Positions 37,303 to 45,702 of a DNA stretch of 64,000 nt are shown here, piece by piece. The notes under the pieces are model-generated. The model did no database searches, had not been told where the DNA came from, and saw only the letters and a list, made by a program, of their open reading frames with translations. Both the position numbers and the translations under genes were made by a program. Source of the DNA: Candidatus Syntrophocurvum alkaliphilum (GTDB taxonomy: Bacteria > Bacillota > Syntrophomonadia > Syntrophomonadales > Syntrophomonadaceae); assembly GCF_009734445.1 (NCBI RefSeq), contig NZ_CP046457.1, positions 1,978,001 to 2,042,000 of the forward strand, in the 5' to 3' direction. Position 1 is the first letter of the stretch. Every line of letters starts with the position of its first letter.

Positions 37303-37878
37303 TTGATTTTGATGATAGATAATTATGATTCTTTTACTTATAACCTAGTTCAGTACTTACAAGAGCTTGGGCAAGAGGTTATTGTTAAACGAAATGATGA
37401 AATTTCTATAGATGAAATAGTTGATCTAAATCCTGAATATATTTTTATATCACCTGGACCATCTACTCCAGATAATGCAGGAATAACTCTTGATGTAATT
37501 GAATTTTTTACAGATAAAAAACCTATAATGGGAATTTGTCTAGGTATGCAAGCAATAGCACAGGTATTTGGTGCTAAAGTGGATGTTAATTGGCGTCAAA
37601 TGCATGGTAAGGAATCATTAGTAACTCATAATAATAGTGGAGTCTTTACTGGTCTAAAAAATCCTTTATCAGTAATACGGTATCACTCTCTTGCTGTTTG
37701 CTCTGATTTACCTGAGGGTTTAGAGGTTACTGCTTCTACTAAAGAAGGTGAAATAATGGGGCTTCGTCATAAAAAATATGCTATTGAGGGAGTACAGTTT
37801 CATCCAGAATCTATTCTATCTGAAGCTGGACATGATCTATTAAATAATTTTATAAAAACTTATAGAAACCCTATATAA
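37303..37878 (+). CDS. pabA: aminodeoxychorismate synthase component II (glutamine amidotransferase)
   Basis: A 191-residue class I glutamine amidotransferase that feeds ammonia to PabB. Catalytic Cys is in GICLGMQAI (near residue 80) and the His-Glu pair in HPES (near 168). TrpG is an alternative and dual use is common. Start TTG 37303 after GGAGG. It is divergent from pabBC, unlike the single B. subtilis operon. Confidence 0.93.
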   Translation: MILMIDNYDSFTYNLVQYLQELGQEVIVKRNDEISIDEIVDLNPEYIFISPGPSTPDNAGITLDVIEFFTDKKPIMGICLGMQAIAQVFGAKVDVNWRQMHGKESLVTHNNSGVFTGLKNPLSVIRYHSLAVCSDLPEGLEVTASTKEGEIMGLRHKKYAIEGVQFHPESILSEAGHDLLNNFIKTYRNPI

Positions 37879-37926
37879 TCGTACATGTCGATATTAAACC
37901 GACATTTTTATAGGAAGCACGAGGAG

Positions 37927-37990
37927 GGAAGCACGGGGACGGTTCTTTTGCTTCCTAAAAAGGAAGCAAAAGAACCGTCCCCGTGCTTCC
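37927..37990. repeat. nested palindrome, GGGGACGGTT family (GGAAGCA flank)
   Basis: Two perfect 29-base arms (37927-37955 and 37962-37990) around a 6-base loop. Each arm is GGAAGCA, core CGGGGACGGTTCTTT, TGCTTCC. An extra flank copy GGAAGCAC starts at 37913. It lies between the convergent pabA and flavodoxin genes. Confidence 0.92.
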
Positions 37991-38001
37991 TATATTTTCA
38001 A

Positions 38002-38832
38002 TCAGGGTTTAATCCACCAATCTTTATCCTTGTATCCTTTTTGCACTTCTTTTAATTTATCTCTTTCGGTTAAAAACCGCTTTTTCATCTCTGTCAACCA
38101 TACTTTGAAGTGTTCTTCCATCTCTTTATTTGAAAAACGGTAGTATTCTGCATCAGTAAAGTCAGGTATATTATCGTACTTTAGGGTGCCTTGTGCACCA
38201 CAGATAGGACACTCCACTTTGTTTCCCGCAAGCAATCGTAAAAGGTCAGACCCACAATAAGAACATTCCCTAGTCCCAGATTTATATTCATAACCATTGA
38301 AAAGCCCTAGACCTAGGCTCTGTGCATACTTTAAATTGTCGGATTTCAACAGTGAGTCACCCGGTAATGTAGCATGAACCTGCCAGCAATCAACAATCTT
38401 CATCTTAAGAATCCTTGGCATTACCATGACTGCTGCTTTGCTGTAACCTTCCCAACCTTTTGTCCCATAAGGGATTACTATCACACATGGTTTGTTCTCA
38501 GTATATTTTGCGTAGTTCTCCGCTCCTAATAGACGGTCGGTCAACATCTTATAATATCCGTGAGGTCCTAAGAGATATACTGGAACCCCAATAATTAGTG
38601 CATCGGCTTCTTTTATTTTGCTTAATACATAATTAAAATCATCTTCAATGGGACAATTTTTTTCCGGCTGCAAGCACCGATAACAGGCCTTGCATGATTC
38701 GAGCTTCAAATCAGTCAGGCGGATTATTTCCCGACTACATTCCTCAGGTATATTGCTCATGATCTCTTTAACTAAAAGCTCGCTGTTACCTAATTTTCTA
38801 TGAGATGTTACTAATCCGAGAACTTTTTTCAT
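38002..38832 (-). CDS. flavodoxin-family NAD(P)H-dependent FMN reductase with zinc ribbon
   Basis: A 276-residue protein. N-terminal iron-sulfur flavoprotein/FMN reductase-like fold (~1-180: LGLVTSHRKLGNSELLVKEI, then ESCKACYRCLQPEKNC, a Cys cluster typical of iron-sulfur flavoproteins). A C-terminal CxxC-x-CxxC zinc ribbon (CSYCGSDLL... CPICGAQG) follows. Substrate unknown. The preceding TetR gene and shared operator at 38853-38865 suggest induction by a small organic compound. Confidence 0.8.
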   Translation of the reverse strand: MKKVLGLVTSHRKLGNSELLVKEIMSNIPEECSREIIRLTDLKLESCKACYRCLQPEKNCPIEDDFNYVLSKIKEADALIIGVPVYLLGPHGYYKMLTDRLLGAENYAKYTENKPCVIVIPYGTKGWEGYSKAAVMVMPRILKMKIVDCWQVHATLPGDSLLKSDNLKYAQSLGLGLFNGYEYKSGTRECSYCGSDLLRLLAGNKVECPICGAQGTLKYDNIPDFTDAEYYRFSNKEMEEHFKVWLTEMKKRFLTERDKLKEVQKGYKDKDWWIKP

Positions 38833-38852
38833 AATCCAATATTCTCCTTTCC

Positions 38853-38865
38853 GTACGTACGTTCA
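38853..38865. promoter_or_regulatory. TetR operator copy upstream of flavodoxin gene
   Basis: GTACGTACGTTCA, 12 of 13 bases identical to the copy at 39515-39527 upstream of tetR, inside the 63 bp gap before the flavodoxin gene. Confidence 0.6.
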
Positions 38866-38895
38866 ATAAGTATTTCATGGGACACTTAGGACTAT

Positions 38896-39498
38896 CTAGT
38901 TATTGACTAATAATCCAGTAGCTAATGTTTCATGGAAAGAAACAACCATCTCGATCATTTCTTCTTTTGTTATAGCCTTGAGAACAATCCATTTGTATAA
39001 CAAGTATTTTTCAGTGCTTAATATGGAATGTGCAACAGGAAGAACCGGGATATCTTTAAAAACACCTTTTTTAATACCATATTCAATATTTCTTGAATAT
39101 AACTCTATTAGTCTATCCTCGAATTGTTGTAAGCATTGATCAATAGGAGCACTTGCGCCAGCAACTCGACTATATATCTCCGATAGAGCTTCATTTTGAG
39201 CAAAAACTTCCATAGTTAAACGCTTTGTCTCCACAAATCTTAGATACAGATCCTTTTCTATTGTGTAATATTCTTTAATACCAGAGATAATTTGATCGGC
39301 AAAATCTTCGAGCAGTGCTTTTAGAATATCTTCCTTATCAATGAAATAATTATAAAAAGTACCGGTTCCAACTCCTGACCGAGCGATAATGTCGCGAATT
39401 GACGTATTGAAATAACCCTTCTCAATAAAAAGATCGATAGAACACTTCAATAATCTCTGCCGTCTTTCTTTATTTTGCTTTTCTTTTAATATGGGCAT
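38896..39498 (-). CDS. TetR/AcrR family regulator
   Basis: A 200-residue repressor: N-terminal HTH (~8-55, LFIEKGYFNTSIRDIIARSGVGTGTFYNYF) and a variable helical ligand domain. I choose ATG 39498 seven bases after GGAGGG. It is 63 bp upstream of the flavodoxin gene on the same strand, and both genes have a copy of the same operator, which points to autoregulation and a shared regulon. Ligand unknown. Confidence 0.9.
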   Translation of the reverse strand: MPILKEKQNKERRQRLLKCSIDLFIEKGYFNTSIRDIIARSGVGTGTFYNYFIDKEDILKALLEDFADQIISGIKEYYTIEKDLYLRFVETKRLTMEVFAQNEALSEIYSRVAGASAPIDQCLQQFEDRLIELYSRNIEYGIKKGVFKDIPVLPVAHSILSTEKYLLYKWIVLKAITKEEMIEMVVSFHETLATGLLVNN

Positions 39499-39514
39499 CT
39501 TGTTCCCTCCGAGT

Positions 39515-39527
39515 GTACGTTCGTTCA
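39515..39527. promoter_or_regulatory. TetR operator copy upstream of tetR
   Basis: GTACGTTCGTTCA, part of an imperfect palindrome GTGnACGnnCGTnCAC (39513-39528), directly upstream of the tetR RBS. Confidence 0.6.
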
Positions 39528-39580
39528 CTTTATGTTAATTCTAGTTTATTTAATGTTATTGTCAAGGCGTAAAACAGGAA

Positions 39581-39644
39581 GCGAAACAGGGGACGGTTCT
39601 TTGTTCTATTTGTAAATAGAACAAAGAACCGTCCCCTGTTTCGC
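39581..39644. repeat. nested palindrome, GGGGACGGTT family (GCGAAACA flank)
   Basis: Two perfect 31-base arms (39581-39611 and 39614-39644) around GT. The arm is GCGAAACA, core GGGGACGGTTCTTT, then GTTCTATTT, so inner and outer flanks differ here. An extra CCCTGTTTCGC copy follows at 39646-39656. It lies in the divergent gap between tetR and the DUF2294 gene. Confidence 0.9.
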
Positions 39645-39809
39645 CCCCTGTTTCGCCAATTGGTGTATTTTTATTTTTTATGTTTCATATAAAACATTTC
39701 TATTGTTAGTGTTTTCTCAAAGCATTGACAATTCGGCTTTTTAGAAGTAAATTAAATATATTAAATTATATAAACAATAAATTAATAAACTAAATATTAT
39801 ATGACGATG

Positions 39810-39903
39810 GCGGATTATGGGAGTCCTGCGGGAAGCCCTACGGAAACCAATGTTTTGACAGTCATAACACTTTATTTATGCTGCAAAATATTGGCTTTTT
39901 TGT
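39810..39903 (+). promoter_or_regulatory. structured leader with terminator before DUF2294 gene (motif copy 1)
   Basis: Begins GGCGGATTA (39809-39817), then a small GGG-AAG-CCC hairpin flanked by TCC and GGA, then CCAATGTTTTG (39847-39857) pairing with CAAAATATTGG (39884-39894), with an inner CAG/CTG and CATAA/TTATG helix, then TTTTTT. The DUF2294 gene starts 48 bp later. A second copy with the same end segments lies before the alcohol dehydrogenase gene. It does not match any riboswitch class I know. Confidence 0.5.
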
Positions 39904-39951
39904 TTAAATATAGGTATAGTTTTAGTTTAATTTTAAGCAGGGGGGATTTAA

Positions 39952-40365
39952 ATGTCGTCATTATCAGATCAAAATCCTAAAAATATAGTTAATATGAACA
40001 TGAAACTAGATGATCGCCAACGTAGGAAATTGCAACATGAACTCAAGATTTACATGGAACAATATTTTAAGCAAAGACTTGGGAAAGGCGTTGACTATAC
40101 AAAAGTTATAATATGGGACGATATGCTTATAATACGGGGAGAAAGATTTTTAACCGAACCGGAAATATATATTGTTGAAACCTCGGCAGGACGTGAAGTA
40201 GTACGAGCAGCACGAATGAAGGTTGCACAACAACATGCAATCGAAAATGTACCCTATTTTGAAGAAAAGCTAAATGCTAAAGTAGTACATCAATCCTACG
40301 ATGTTGAACCTGAAAACGATTTTTGGATACATGTTATGGTATTTGATCGAATACTTACTGAATAA
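39952..40365 (+). CDS. DUF2294 (MpsC-like) protein
   Basis: A 137-residue cytoplasmic protein of the DUF2294 family, some members of which are annotated as part of a Na+-translocating membrane-potential system (MpsC). Seen: LQHELKIYMEQYFKQRLGKG, VIIWDDMLIIRGERFLTEPE and AGREVVRAARMKV. RBS GGGGGGA precedes ATG 39952. The function in this organism is unclear. It follows leader motif copy 1. Confidence 0.8.
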   Translation: MSSLSDQNPKNIVNMNMKLDDRQRRKLQHELKIYMEQYFKQRLGKGVDYTKVIIWDDMLIIRGERFLTEPEIYIVETSAGREVVRAARMKVAQQHAIENVPYFEEKLNAKVVHQSYDVEPENDFWIHVMVFDRILTE

Positions 40366-40398
40366 ATAAAGATTAAAGTTAAAAATTAAATAAATTTA

Positions 40399-40484
40399 GG
40401 TGGATTAAGAAGAAACCCCTATGGGTGGCTTCGAGAAATACCAATATTTTTACAAACTTATGTATGAATATTGGTCTTTTTTTT
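40399..40484 (+). promoter_or_regulatory. structured leader with terminator before alcohol dehydrogenase (motif copy 2)
   Basis: Begins GGTGGATTA (40399-40407). ACCC and GGGT form a small hairpin around CTAT. ACCAATATT (40440-40448) pairs with AATATTGGT (40467-40475) with an inner TACA/TGTA, then T9. Shares 8 of 9 bases with copy 1 at the start and 11 of 13 in the CCAAT(A/G)TTTTnACA segment. It may also be just the DUF2294 gene terminator. Confidence 0.45.
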
Positions 40485-40591
40485 TATAAAGAAGTAATGC
40501 AGATTACGAAAAGAGGTGGTATGTGGGAGAAATAGTTGTTGCTTAGTGAAAAATATATTTTATTTTAAGAAAAATTAGGAGGTAGTATATA

Positions 40592-41647
40592 ATGGCAGAT
40601 ACTATGAAAGCTCTCGTTTACCGTGGACCGGAAAAAATAGCTCTTGAGGACGTACCAAAACCTACTTTAAAAGAAGCTGATGACGCGATAGTGAAAGTAA
40701 CCACATCAACTATCTGTGGAACCGATATTCATATTCAGCATGGTGGTGTACCTACAGTACAACCTGGTACAATTCTTGGACATGAATTTGTTGGCGAAGT
40801 AGTTGAAATTGGTTCAGCAGTTAATAAAGTTAAAGTAGGAGACAAGGTAGCTGTCTCTTGTATAACACAGTGTGGTGAGTGCTTCTATTGTGTGCGCGGA
40901 ATTTACTCTCAGTGTGTTAGCGGCAGTTGGATTTTCGGCCACTTAATAGATGGGTGTCAAGCAGAATATGTTAGAGTTCCTCATGCCAATATGGGATGCC
41001 ACCATATTCCAGAAGGATTAACAGAAGAAGATGTTCTCTATGTGGGCGATATTGTATCAACTGGTTATTATGGCGCAGAACAAGCAAATATTGAACCTGG
41101 TGATACCATTGCTGTTATTGGGGCTGGCCCAGTAGGACTATGTGCAATGGCAACTGCTAGATTATGGGGTCCTTCTAAAATAGTAGCTGTTGATACCATA
41201 GATGAACGCTTGCAAGAAGCTATAGATAATGGAGTTGCTGATGTGGGACTAAATCCTATGAAAGATGATGTAGTAGCAATTTTGAAAGACATGACAGATG
41301 GTCGTGGTGCAGATGCGACTATTGAAGCAGTAGGAATCAAGCCAACTTTCGATTTAGCTATTGAAGCTGTAAGACCAAGTGGTACGGTTTCTCTTTTAGG
41401 TGTATTTGAAGAACCTCAAGAAATTGCCATGGAAAGCTTATGGATAAAGAACATCACCATAACTATGGGTCTTGTTAATTCTAACCGTATACCAGAGTTA
41501 ATACGCTTAATACAATCAGGAAAGCTTGACTTAAATTTCTTAACTACTCATAGAGCTCCATTAAACGATATAATAAAAGGTTATGACATCTTTGGAAACA
41601 AGAAGGAAAACGTTCTAAAGTGGGTTGTAACACCATTTGAAAGATAA
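40592..41647 (+). CDS. zinc-dependent alcohol dehydrogenase (MDR family)
   Basis: A 351-residue NAD(P)-dependent dehydrogenase of the medium-chain family. It has the catalytic zinc ligands Cys in TSTICGTDIH and the GHE motif, the structural zinc motif C-x2-C-x2-C-x7-C (CGECFYCVRGIYSQC), and nucleotide motif GAGPVG. Substrate is not readable. Similar clostridial enzymes use secondary alcohols. RBS GGAGG precedes ATG 40592. It is preceded by leader motif copy 2. Confidence 0.93.
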   Translation: MADTMKALVYRGPEKIALEDVPKPTLKEADDAIVKVTTSTICGTDIHIQHGGVPTVQPGTILGHEFVGEVVEIGSAVNKVKVGDKVAVSCITQCGECFYCVRGIYSQCVSGSWIFGHLIDGCQAEYVRVPHANMGCHHIPEGLTEEDVLYVGDIVSTGYYGAEQANIEPGDTIAVIGAGPVGLCAMATARLWGPSKIVAVDTIDERLQEAIDNGVADVGLNPMKDDVVAILKDMTDGRGADATIEAVGIKPTFDLAIEAVRPSGTVSLLGVFEEPQEIAMESLWIKNITITMGLVNSNRIPELIRLIQSGKLDLNFLTTHRAPLNDIIKGYDIFGNKKENVLKWVVTPFER

Positions 41648-41707
41648 TAATAATTTTTAATATTATTATATTTTCCACAGGACTTATGTTCAAAAAATTT
41701 GTTTTTG

Positions 41708-41746
41708 CCGCCTGCTTAAATAAGGTAGGCGGTCCCTTTTTTTGGT
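41708..41746 (+). terminator. terminator of alcohol dehydrogenase gene
   Basis: CCGCCT and AGGCGG around a ~13-base loop, followed by a T-run after CCC. Confidence 0.8.
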
Positions 41747-41810
41747 ATAATTAAAATTTATGGGGCCATAAATTTTTAAACTACTGAGTCTCCCCTTCTT
41801 CACTATATTA

Positions 41811-41934
41811 GGGTGGTAAGCACAGGGTAGCAAGTACGGGGATAAGGATAAGGAAGCACGGGGGCGGTTCTTTTGCTTCCTAAGTTAGGAAGCAAAAGAA
41901 CCGCCCCCGTGCTTCCCCGGCCCTGTGCTCACCC
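41811..41934. repeat. doubly nested GGGGACGGTT-family palindrome
   Basis: The inner palindrome has two perfect 29-base arms (41852-41880, 41888-41916) with GGAAGCA flanks and core CGGGGGCGGTTC, which carries an A-to-G change shared by both arms. Around it is an outer inverted repeat GGGTGGTAAGCACAGGG (41811-41827) and CCCTGTGCTCACCC (41921-41934). This looks like one palindrome inserted in or grown from another. It lies between the convergent dehydrogenase and the small membrane gene. Confidence 0.85.
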
Positions 41935-41959
41935 GTCCCATTTTTGCCTTTCATTCTAT

Positions 41960-42283
41960 CTATTGAACCATATATTTTTTCTTTCCTAGTATTATTGACA
42001 CAATGCCTAAAATGGCAATTCCTATAAAGGTTAAAAAGGCATCTCCTAGGCTTATTTCAGGTAAGAATATGTTTAATACAAAAGCAATTACCATTACTGT
42101 ACCAATAATCATTAGGGTTATTCCAATCCATCTCGCTAGGAGTATTCTATATTCTGGCTTTACTGGTTTTAAACCAGTAACCAATCCTACTAAACCATAT
42201 TTTGCAACTGCTGTACCTAGTGCTAATAGTAACATACCTATGCCTATTAATATTATAGAAATTATAATGGAAATTATCGCCAT
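41960..42283 (-). CDS. small membrane protein, unknown function
   Basis: A 107-residue protein with predicted helices at ~2-32, ~50-72 and ~80-100 and a basic C-terminus. RBS AGGAGG precedes ATG 42283. No family recognised. It stands alone between a nested palindrome and MITE copy E. Confidence 0.6.
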   Translation of the reverse strand: MAIISIIISIILIGIGMLLLALGTAVAKYGLVGLVTGLKPVKPEYRILLARWIGITLMIIGTVMVIAFVLNIFLPEISLGDAFLTFIGIAILGIVSIILGKKKYMVQ

Positions 42284-42319
42284 CTTTATCCTCCTAGTTA
42301 TTAGTGAAAATTAACTTAT

Positions 42320-42549
42320 TGATTCTGCTGCAAAAAGTAACTACAACAAACTTAAGGCTGAGCAAATATGTTTATCTAAGTCCTTAAGTAGCAAGGCGTG
42401 GTGCATAGATCACGGCTAAGTATAAATAAAAAATCATTTTAGATAATAAGTGCTAAGCTAAAATGAAGGTAAAGACCGATGAGTGGCGTGATAAACATGT
42501 TTGCTCAGCCGATTTCATACTCTAAGTTTAGCTTTTTGCAGTGGAATCA
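42320..42549 (-). mobile_element. MITE-like 230 bp element, copy E, with target duplication
   Basis: Exactly 230 bp, ends TGATTCTGCTGCAAAAAG and GCTTTTTGCAGTGGAATCA as terminal inverted repeats. It is flanked by CTTAT at 42315-42319 and 42550-42554, a 5 bp target-site duplication. This is the cleanest copy and defines the element boundaries. Confidence 0.92.
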
Positions 42550-42623
42550 CTTATTCAATTGATTAAAAAATGCCTTACTTACTGTGGAATCATCTTCTTG
42601 ATGGTTATAAGTGGTTTTTGGGA

Positions 42624-43949
42624 TTACTCAATTTTTATTTTTTCTTCTTCTAGTACCGGTTCTAAAAATAAATTATTATTTATTTCTGTTATTTTATCTT
42701 TTGTATTTAATTTTGCATTAGCTGCTACAGCTTCTTTTTGTGTAGGTAAATTATAAAGTTTTTGATTATTTAGCACATCTGGTAAAGGTAATATTTCATA
42801 ATTTACTTGTCCATCATATTGGTATTTGTGTACCCATGTTGGTGTATATGTAATCTCTTCATACGATATTTCCCCTTCTACTTCCTTTAAGTCTATATTT
42901 ACTATAATACCTTTCTCCGTGAGGCGAGTATCTAAGTATTTTAGTCTCTGATTAGAGATAAAGTTTCCTAATGAATAAAAAACTAGGGTCTCATGTTGTG
43001 CATCATTTGATTTTATTATGTCAAAGGGTTGGATAACATGAGGATGACTTCCAAATATAATATCTACACCAAAATTAGCTAATTTATTAGCAACCTTCTT
43101 TTGCTCCATACTAGGATATGTTTGATATTCATTACCCCAGTGCATATAAACAATTGTTAGTTCTGCGCCTAAGTCCTTAAGTTTTTTAATTCTATTTTTT
43201 ATATTTAAAACTTCTTCTTCTAAGTTTTGATAGCTAAAACTGTCAACCAATTGGCTTAGTTCTTCATCCATTATGATGCCATTTAATGACCTATGACCAT
43301 GAATTAATGGGGTTTCATAAGTAAAAGCAGTAATGCCTACGTTAACTCCGTTTATGTTTTCTACATAGTAGCCTGGATTTTCTAAGTTTTTTCTAGTTCC
43401 AACTGCTTTTAAGTTGTTCTTTTCTAAAATATCGACTGTCCTTTTTAAACCTTGCTTTCCTTTGTCAATTGAATGGTTGTTAGCAGTAACTATATAGTCA
43501 AATCCTTTTTTACTTAAGGTTTTAGCTAATTCATCAGGGGCATTAAACATAGGGTAACCAGAGTACCCCCTATCCTCTCCTGCAAATGTGGTTTCTAGGT
43601 TACCAATTAAGATATCGCTTTGCTTAAAGTATGGTTTTACAAAGGTAAAATTATTATCAAAGTTATAATTGTTATTTTCTGCATTAAACTGTGCCCTTAT
43701 TTGAGGCCCGTGAACCATTATGTCTCCAACTGCTGTAATTCTAAAATGAGTTTCCTCTGGTTCTTCTTTTAATAATTCATCCTTTTTTTCATCTACTTTA
43801 GGAGGTTCCTTAGTTTTTTTATCACTAAAAACACCCTCTATGTCATTACAACCTATTAAGATAAAGCTAGTTAATAAGAATAAGGTTAGTAATGCTATAT
43901 GTTTTATATTTATCATTATTTTGTTAAACACCTTATCCTGCCCTTTCAT
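42624..43949 (-). CDS. CapA-family lipoprotein (metallophosphoesterase-like)
   Basis: A 441-residue exported protein with signal peptide and lipobox LIGC (Cys34). It has the PGA_cap/CapA domain: AVGDIMVHGPQI, GNLETTFAG, ANNHSIDKG and GSHPHVIQP, metal ligands of a calcineurin-like fold. CapA proteins help in poly-gamma-glutamate capsule synthesis, but many homologues are outside capsule operons and there are no capB or capC genes here. The start is uncertain: ATG 43949 has no RBS, and a GTG six codons later or an ATG eleven codons later may be used. Confidence 0.88.
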   Translation of the reverse strand: MKGQDKVFNKIMINIKHIALLTLFLLTSFILIGCNDIEGVFSDKKTKEPPKVDEKKDELLKEEPEETHFRITAVGDIMVHGPQIRAQFNAENNNYNFDNNFTFVKPYFKQSDILIGNLETTFAGEDRGYSGYPMFNAPDELAKTLSKKGFDYIVTANNHSIDKGKQGLKRTVDILEKNNLKAVGTRKNLENPGYYVENINGVNVGITAFTYETPLIHGHRSLNGIIMDEELSQLVDSFSYQNLEEEVLNIKNRIKKLKDLGAELTIVYMHWGNEYQTYPSMEQKKVANKLANFGVDIIFGSHPHVIQPFDIIKSNDAQHETLVFYSLGNFISNQRLKYLDTRLTEKGIIVNIDLKEVEGEISYEEITYTPTWVHKYQYDGQVNYEILPLPDVLNNQKLYNLPTQKEAVAANAKLNTKDKITEINNNLFLEPVLEEEKIKIE

Positions 43950-44065
43950 AAAAATGAGTTTGGTTTATTAATATAGTTATTTGGACTTATCCTTTTCTCT
44001 TTTTAGAAATTTATTCTAATTTGTATAACTAAATAGTTAAGGTATAGTTCTTTTTTTTTGGTCTC

Positions 44066-45172
44066 TTAGTTTAAGTACATATATAATTTAGAGTTAAACT
44101 CCATTTTATATAGATATTCTTCAAACGTTAGTCCCATCTGAGTTATTTCTTGTGCTATATCTTTGCCTATATAGCGTAAATGCCAAGGCTCGTAAGCATA
44201 GCCCGTAATATGGGTTTTATCTTTAGGATAACGAATAATAAAGCCATATAAATGAGCATTTTCTGCAACCCATTTTCCTTCACGAGTATCTCCAAAGCTT
44301 GTAGTTAAGCGTGGATCACTTTTAAGGGCTATATCCATTGCTAACCCTGTTTGATGCTCACTTTGACCTGGGTAAGCACTAGTTAGATTAGCTTTTTCCT
44401 CTCCTCTAATAGCTGCAAGGTTAGTAAATATTTGCTTTTGTAGGTCATAAGAGCGATATCCTGACACAGCTATTAACTCTAGACCTTCCTTTTTGGCATC
44501 TGCAAACATTGCTTCTAAAGCTTCTGCTGCTTCGGGACGTAGTAATCTACTTGGATCATTTGCTGGTTTAGATGAAGGAACTGATGGATCAATTAAATCT
44601 TCGGGAACATAGTCAGCTGGCAATTGATTGTTTTTATTTACTAACACTAGCAGATCTTCTGGATTGTTAATTTTTTGTATTTTATCCGGTACTGTTGATA
44701 AGTAGTCTTGTCTTATTATTATCTTGTAATTATTAATTGTAATAATTACTGCTTTTAAGTCTTCATTCCACACAACACTCTGTTGTTTGGGATTAGATTT
44801 ACTATTATTTTTTAACTCACTTAAATTAATTAAAAGCTTTTCATTATTAATATTTATATGGGGTTTACTGTCAAAAGTTAATAGTTCATCTTCTAATGGA
44901 GTATATTTTAGCTTGTCTAATACCTTTTGTTTAGAAATAGTTAAATTAGTATCTTTAGTTGTACCTTCTAATATTATCGGCGGCATTGGAGGGGTATCTG
45001 CATAGAATGCATTTAGTATTGGTTCACCCAGTCCTGTTCTTTCCATAAAACCTAGTATAACCCTATCTTTATAATAAGAGCTGTTAATAAGTTGTCTGTC
45101 TATAACGGTTAAGCTTCCTGTTATAAATAACAAAGCGACTAATAGTACGGCAATTATTTTATTAATTATCAC
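44066..45172 (-). CDS. VanY/M15-family D-alanyl-D-alanine carboxypeptidase
   Basis: A 368-residue exported protein with an N-terminal membrane anchor (~4-20), a poorly conserved middle region and a C-terminal M15B peptidase domain. Zinc motifs are SGYRSYDLQ, SEHQTGLAMD and PWHLRY. It would trim peptidoglycan stem peptides. Start GTG 45172 follows GGGGAG. It need not mean vancomycin resistance, as no vanHAX is nearby. Confidence 0.9.
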   Translation of the reverse strand: MIINKIIAVLLVALLFITGSLTVIDRQLINSSYYKDRVILGFMERTGLGEPILNAFYADTPPMPPIILEGTTKDTNLTISKQKVLDKLKYTPLEDELLTFDSKPHININNEKLLINLSELKNNSKSNPKQQSVVWNEDLKAVIITINNYKIIIRQDYLSTVPDKIQKINNPEDLLVLVNKNNQLPADYVPEDLIDPSVPSSKPANDPSRLLRPEAAEALEAMFADAKKEGLELIAVSGYRSYDLQKQIFTNLAAIRGEEKANLTSAYPGQSEHQTGLAMDIALKSDPRLTTSFGDTREGKWVAENAHLYGFIIRYPKDKTHITGYAYEPWHLRYIGKDIAQEITQMGLTFEEYLYKMEFNSKLYMYLN

Positions 45173-45354
45173 TTTTTTCTCCCCTTTAGGTTATAAAATA
45201 CTTAGCTTGCTTTTTATCACTATTTCTTTCTACAAATTAATTTATATTTCCTGTTAAATCGTAAAACAATTCTTTCCTGATAAGATCTGTTTGGAATTTT
45301 TTATTTAATCCTTACTTAGATATATCTGGGCTAAAGATGCAAAATATTATTGTT

Positions 45355-45413
45355 ATTATTGACATATGTTCGTAAAGAGGTATAATTCAAGTAAATGAAC
45401 ATATGTCAATAAT
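45355..45413 (+). promoter_or_regulatory. consensus promoter inside a 17 bp perfect inverted repeat
   Basis: ATTATTGACATATGTTC (45355-45371) and GAACATATGTCAATAAT (45397-45413) are exact complements. A sigma-A promoter sits inside: TTGACA (45359-45364), 16 bp, TATAAT (45381-45386). One half-site covers the -35 and the other the start region, a typical repressor arrangement. The inner ACATATGT is itself palindromic. The site controls the Cys-rich peptide and perhaps DUF134 and Fur genes downstream. Confidence 0.8.
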
Positions 45414-45434
45414 GATTTTTTAAGGAGGGTTACC

Positions 45435-45605
45435 ATGTTTGGAAAAAATAAAAACAGACCAATGAGACTTAGGGCAAAAAGGGAATGCTTAAAAACTTGT
45501 AAAAAAAATAACGAATTCCGCAAAGGTATGAGATTAGGTTGTAATTACAGAAGAGGTTTTGAAAATAATCTAAACATAGATTCAACTCAACTTAAAACAA
45601 AATAA
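45435..45605 (+). CDS. 56-residue basic Cys-containing peptide
   Basis: Starts MFGKNKNRPMRLRAKRECLK. RBS AGGAGG precedes ATG 45435. It has three Cys residues (18, 22, 36), with 18 and 22 as CxxxC, and is strongly basic. It directly follows the consensus promoter/operator at 45355-45413 and precedes the DUF134 gene. No family recognised. It may bind metal or an RNA but nothing shows this directly. Confidence 0.65.
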   Translation: MFGKNKNRPMRLRAKRECLKTCKKNNEFRKGMRLGCNYRRGFENNLNIDSTQLKTK

Positions 45606-45702
45606 GAAATAGGCTACAACAATTTTTAACAATCAACTAAAAGGTTAAGACCCTATTAACTTAAGTAACAGATATTTACTACTAATTTGAGGTGAAATAG
45701 TT

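Noticed and set aside
44066-45172. Vancomycin resistance locus
   Set aside because: Only a VanY-type peptidase is present; no vanH, vanA or vanX ligase genes are nearby, and such peptidases are common housekeeping enzymes.
42624-45172. Poly-gamma-glutamate capsule operon
   Set aside because: Only a CapA-like protein is present, without capB or capC, and CapA homologues are frequent outside capsule loci.
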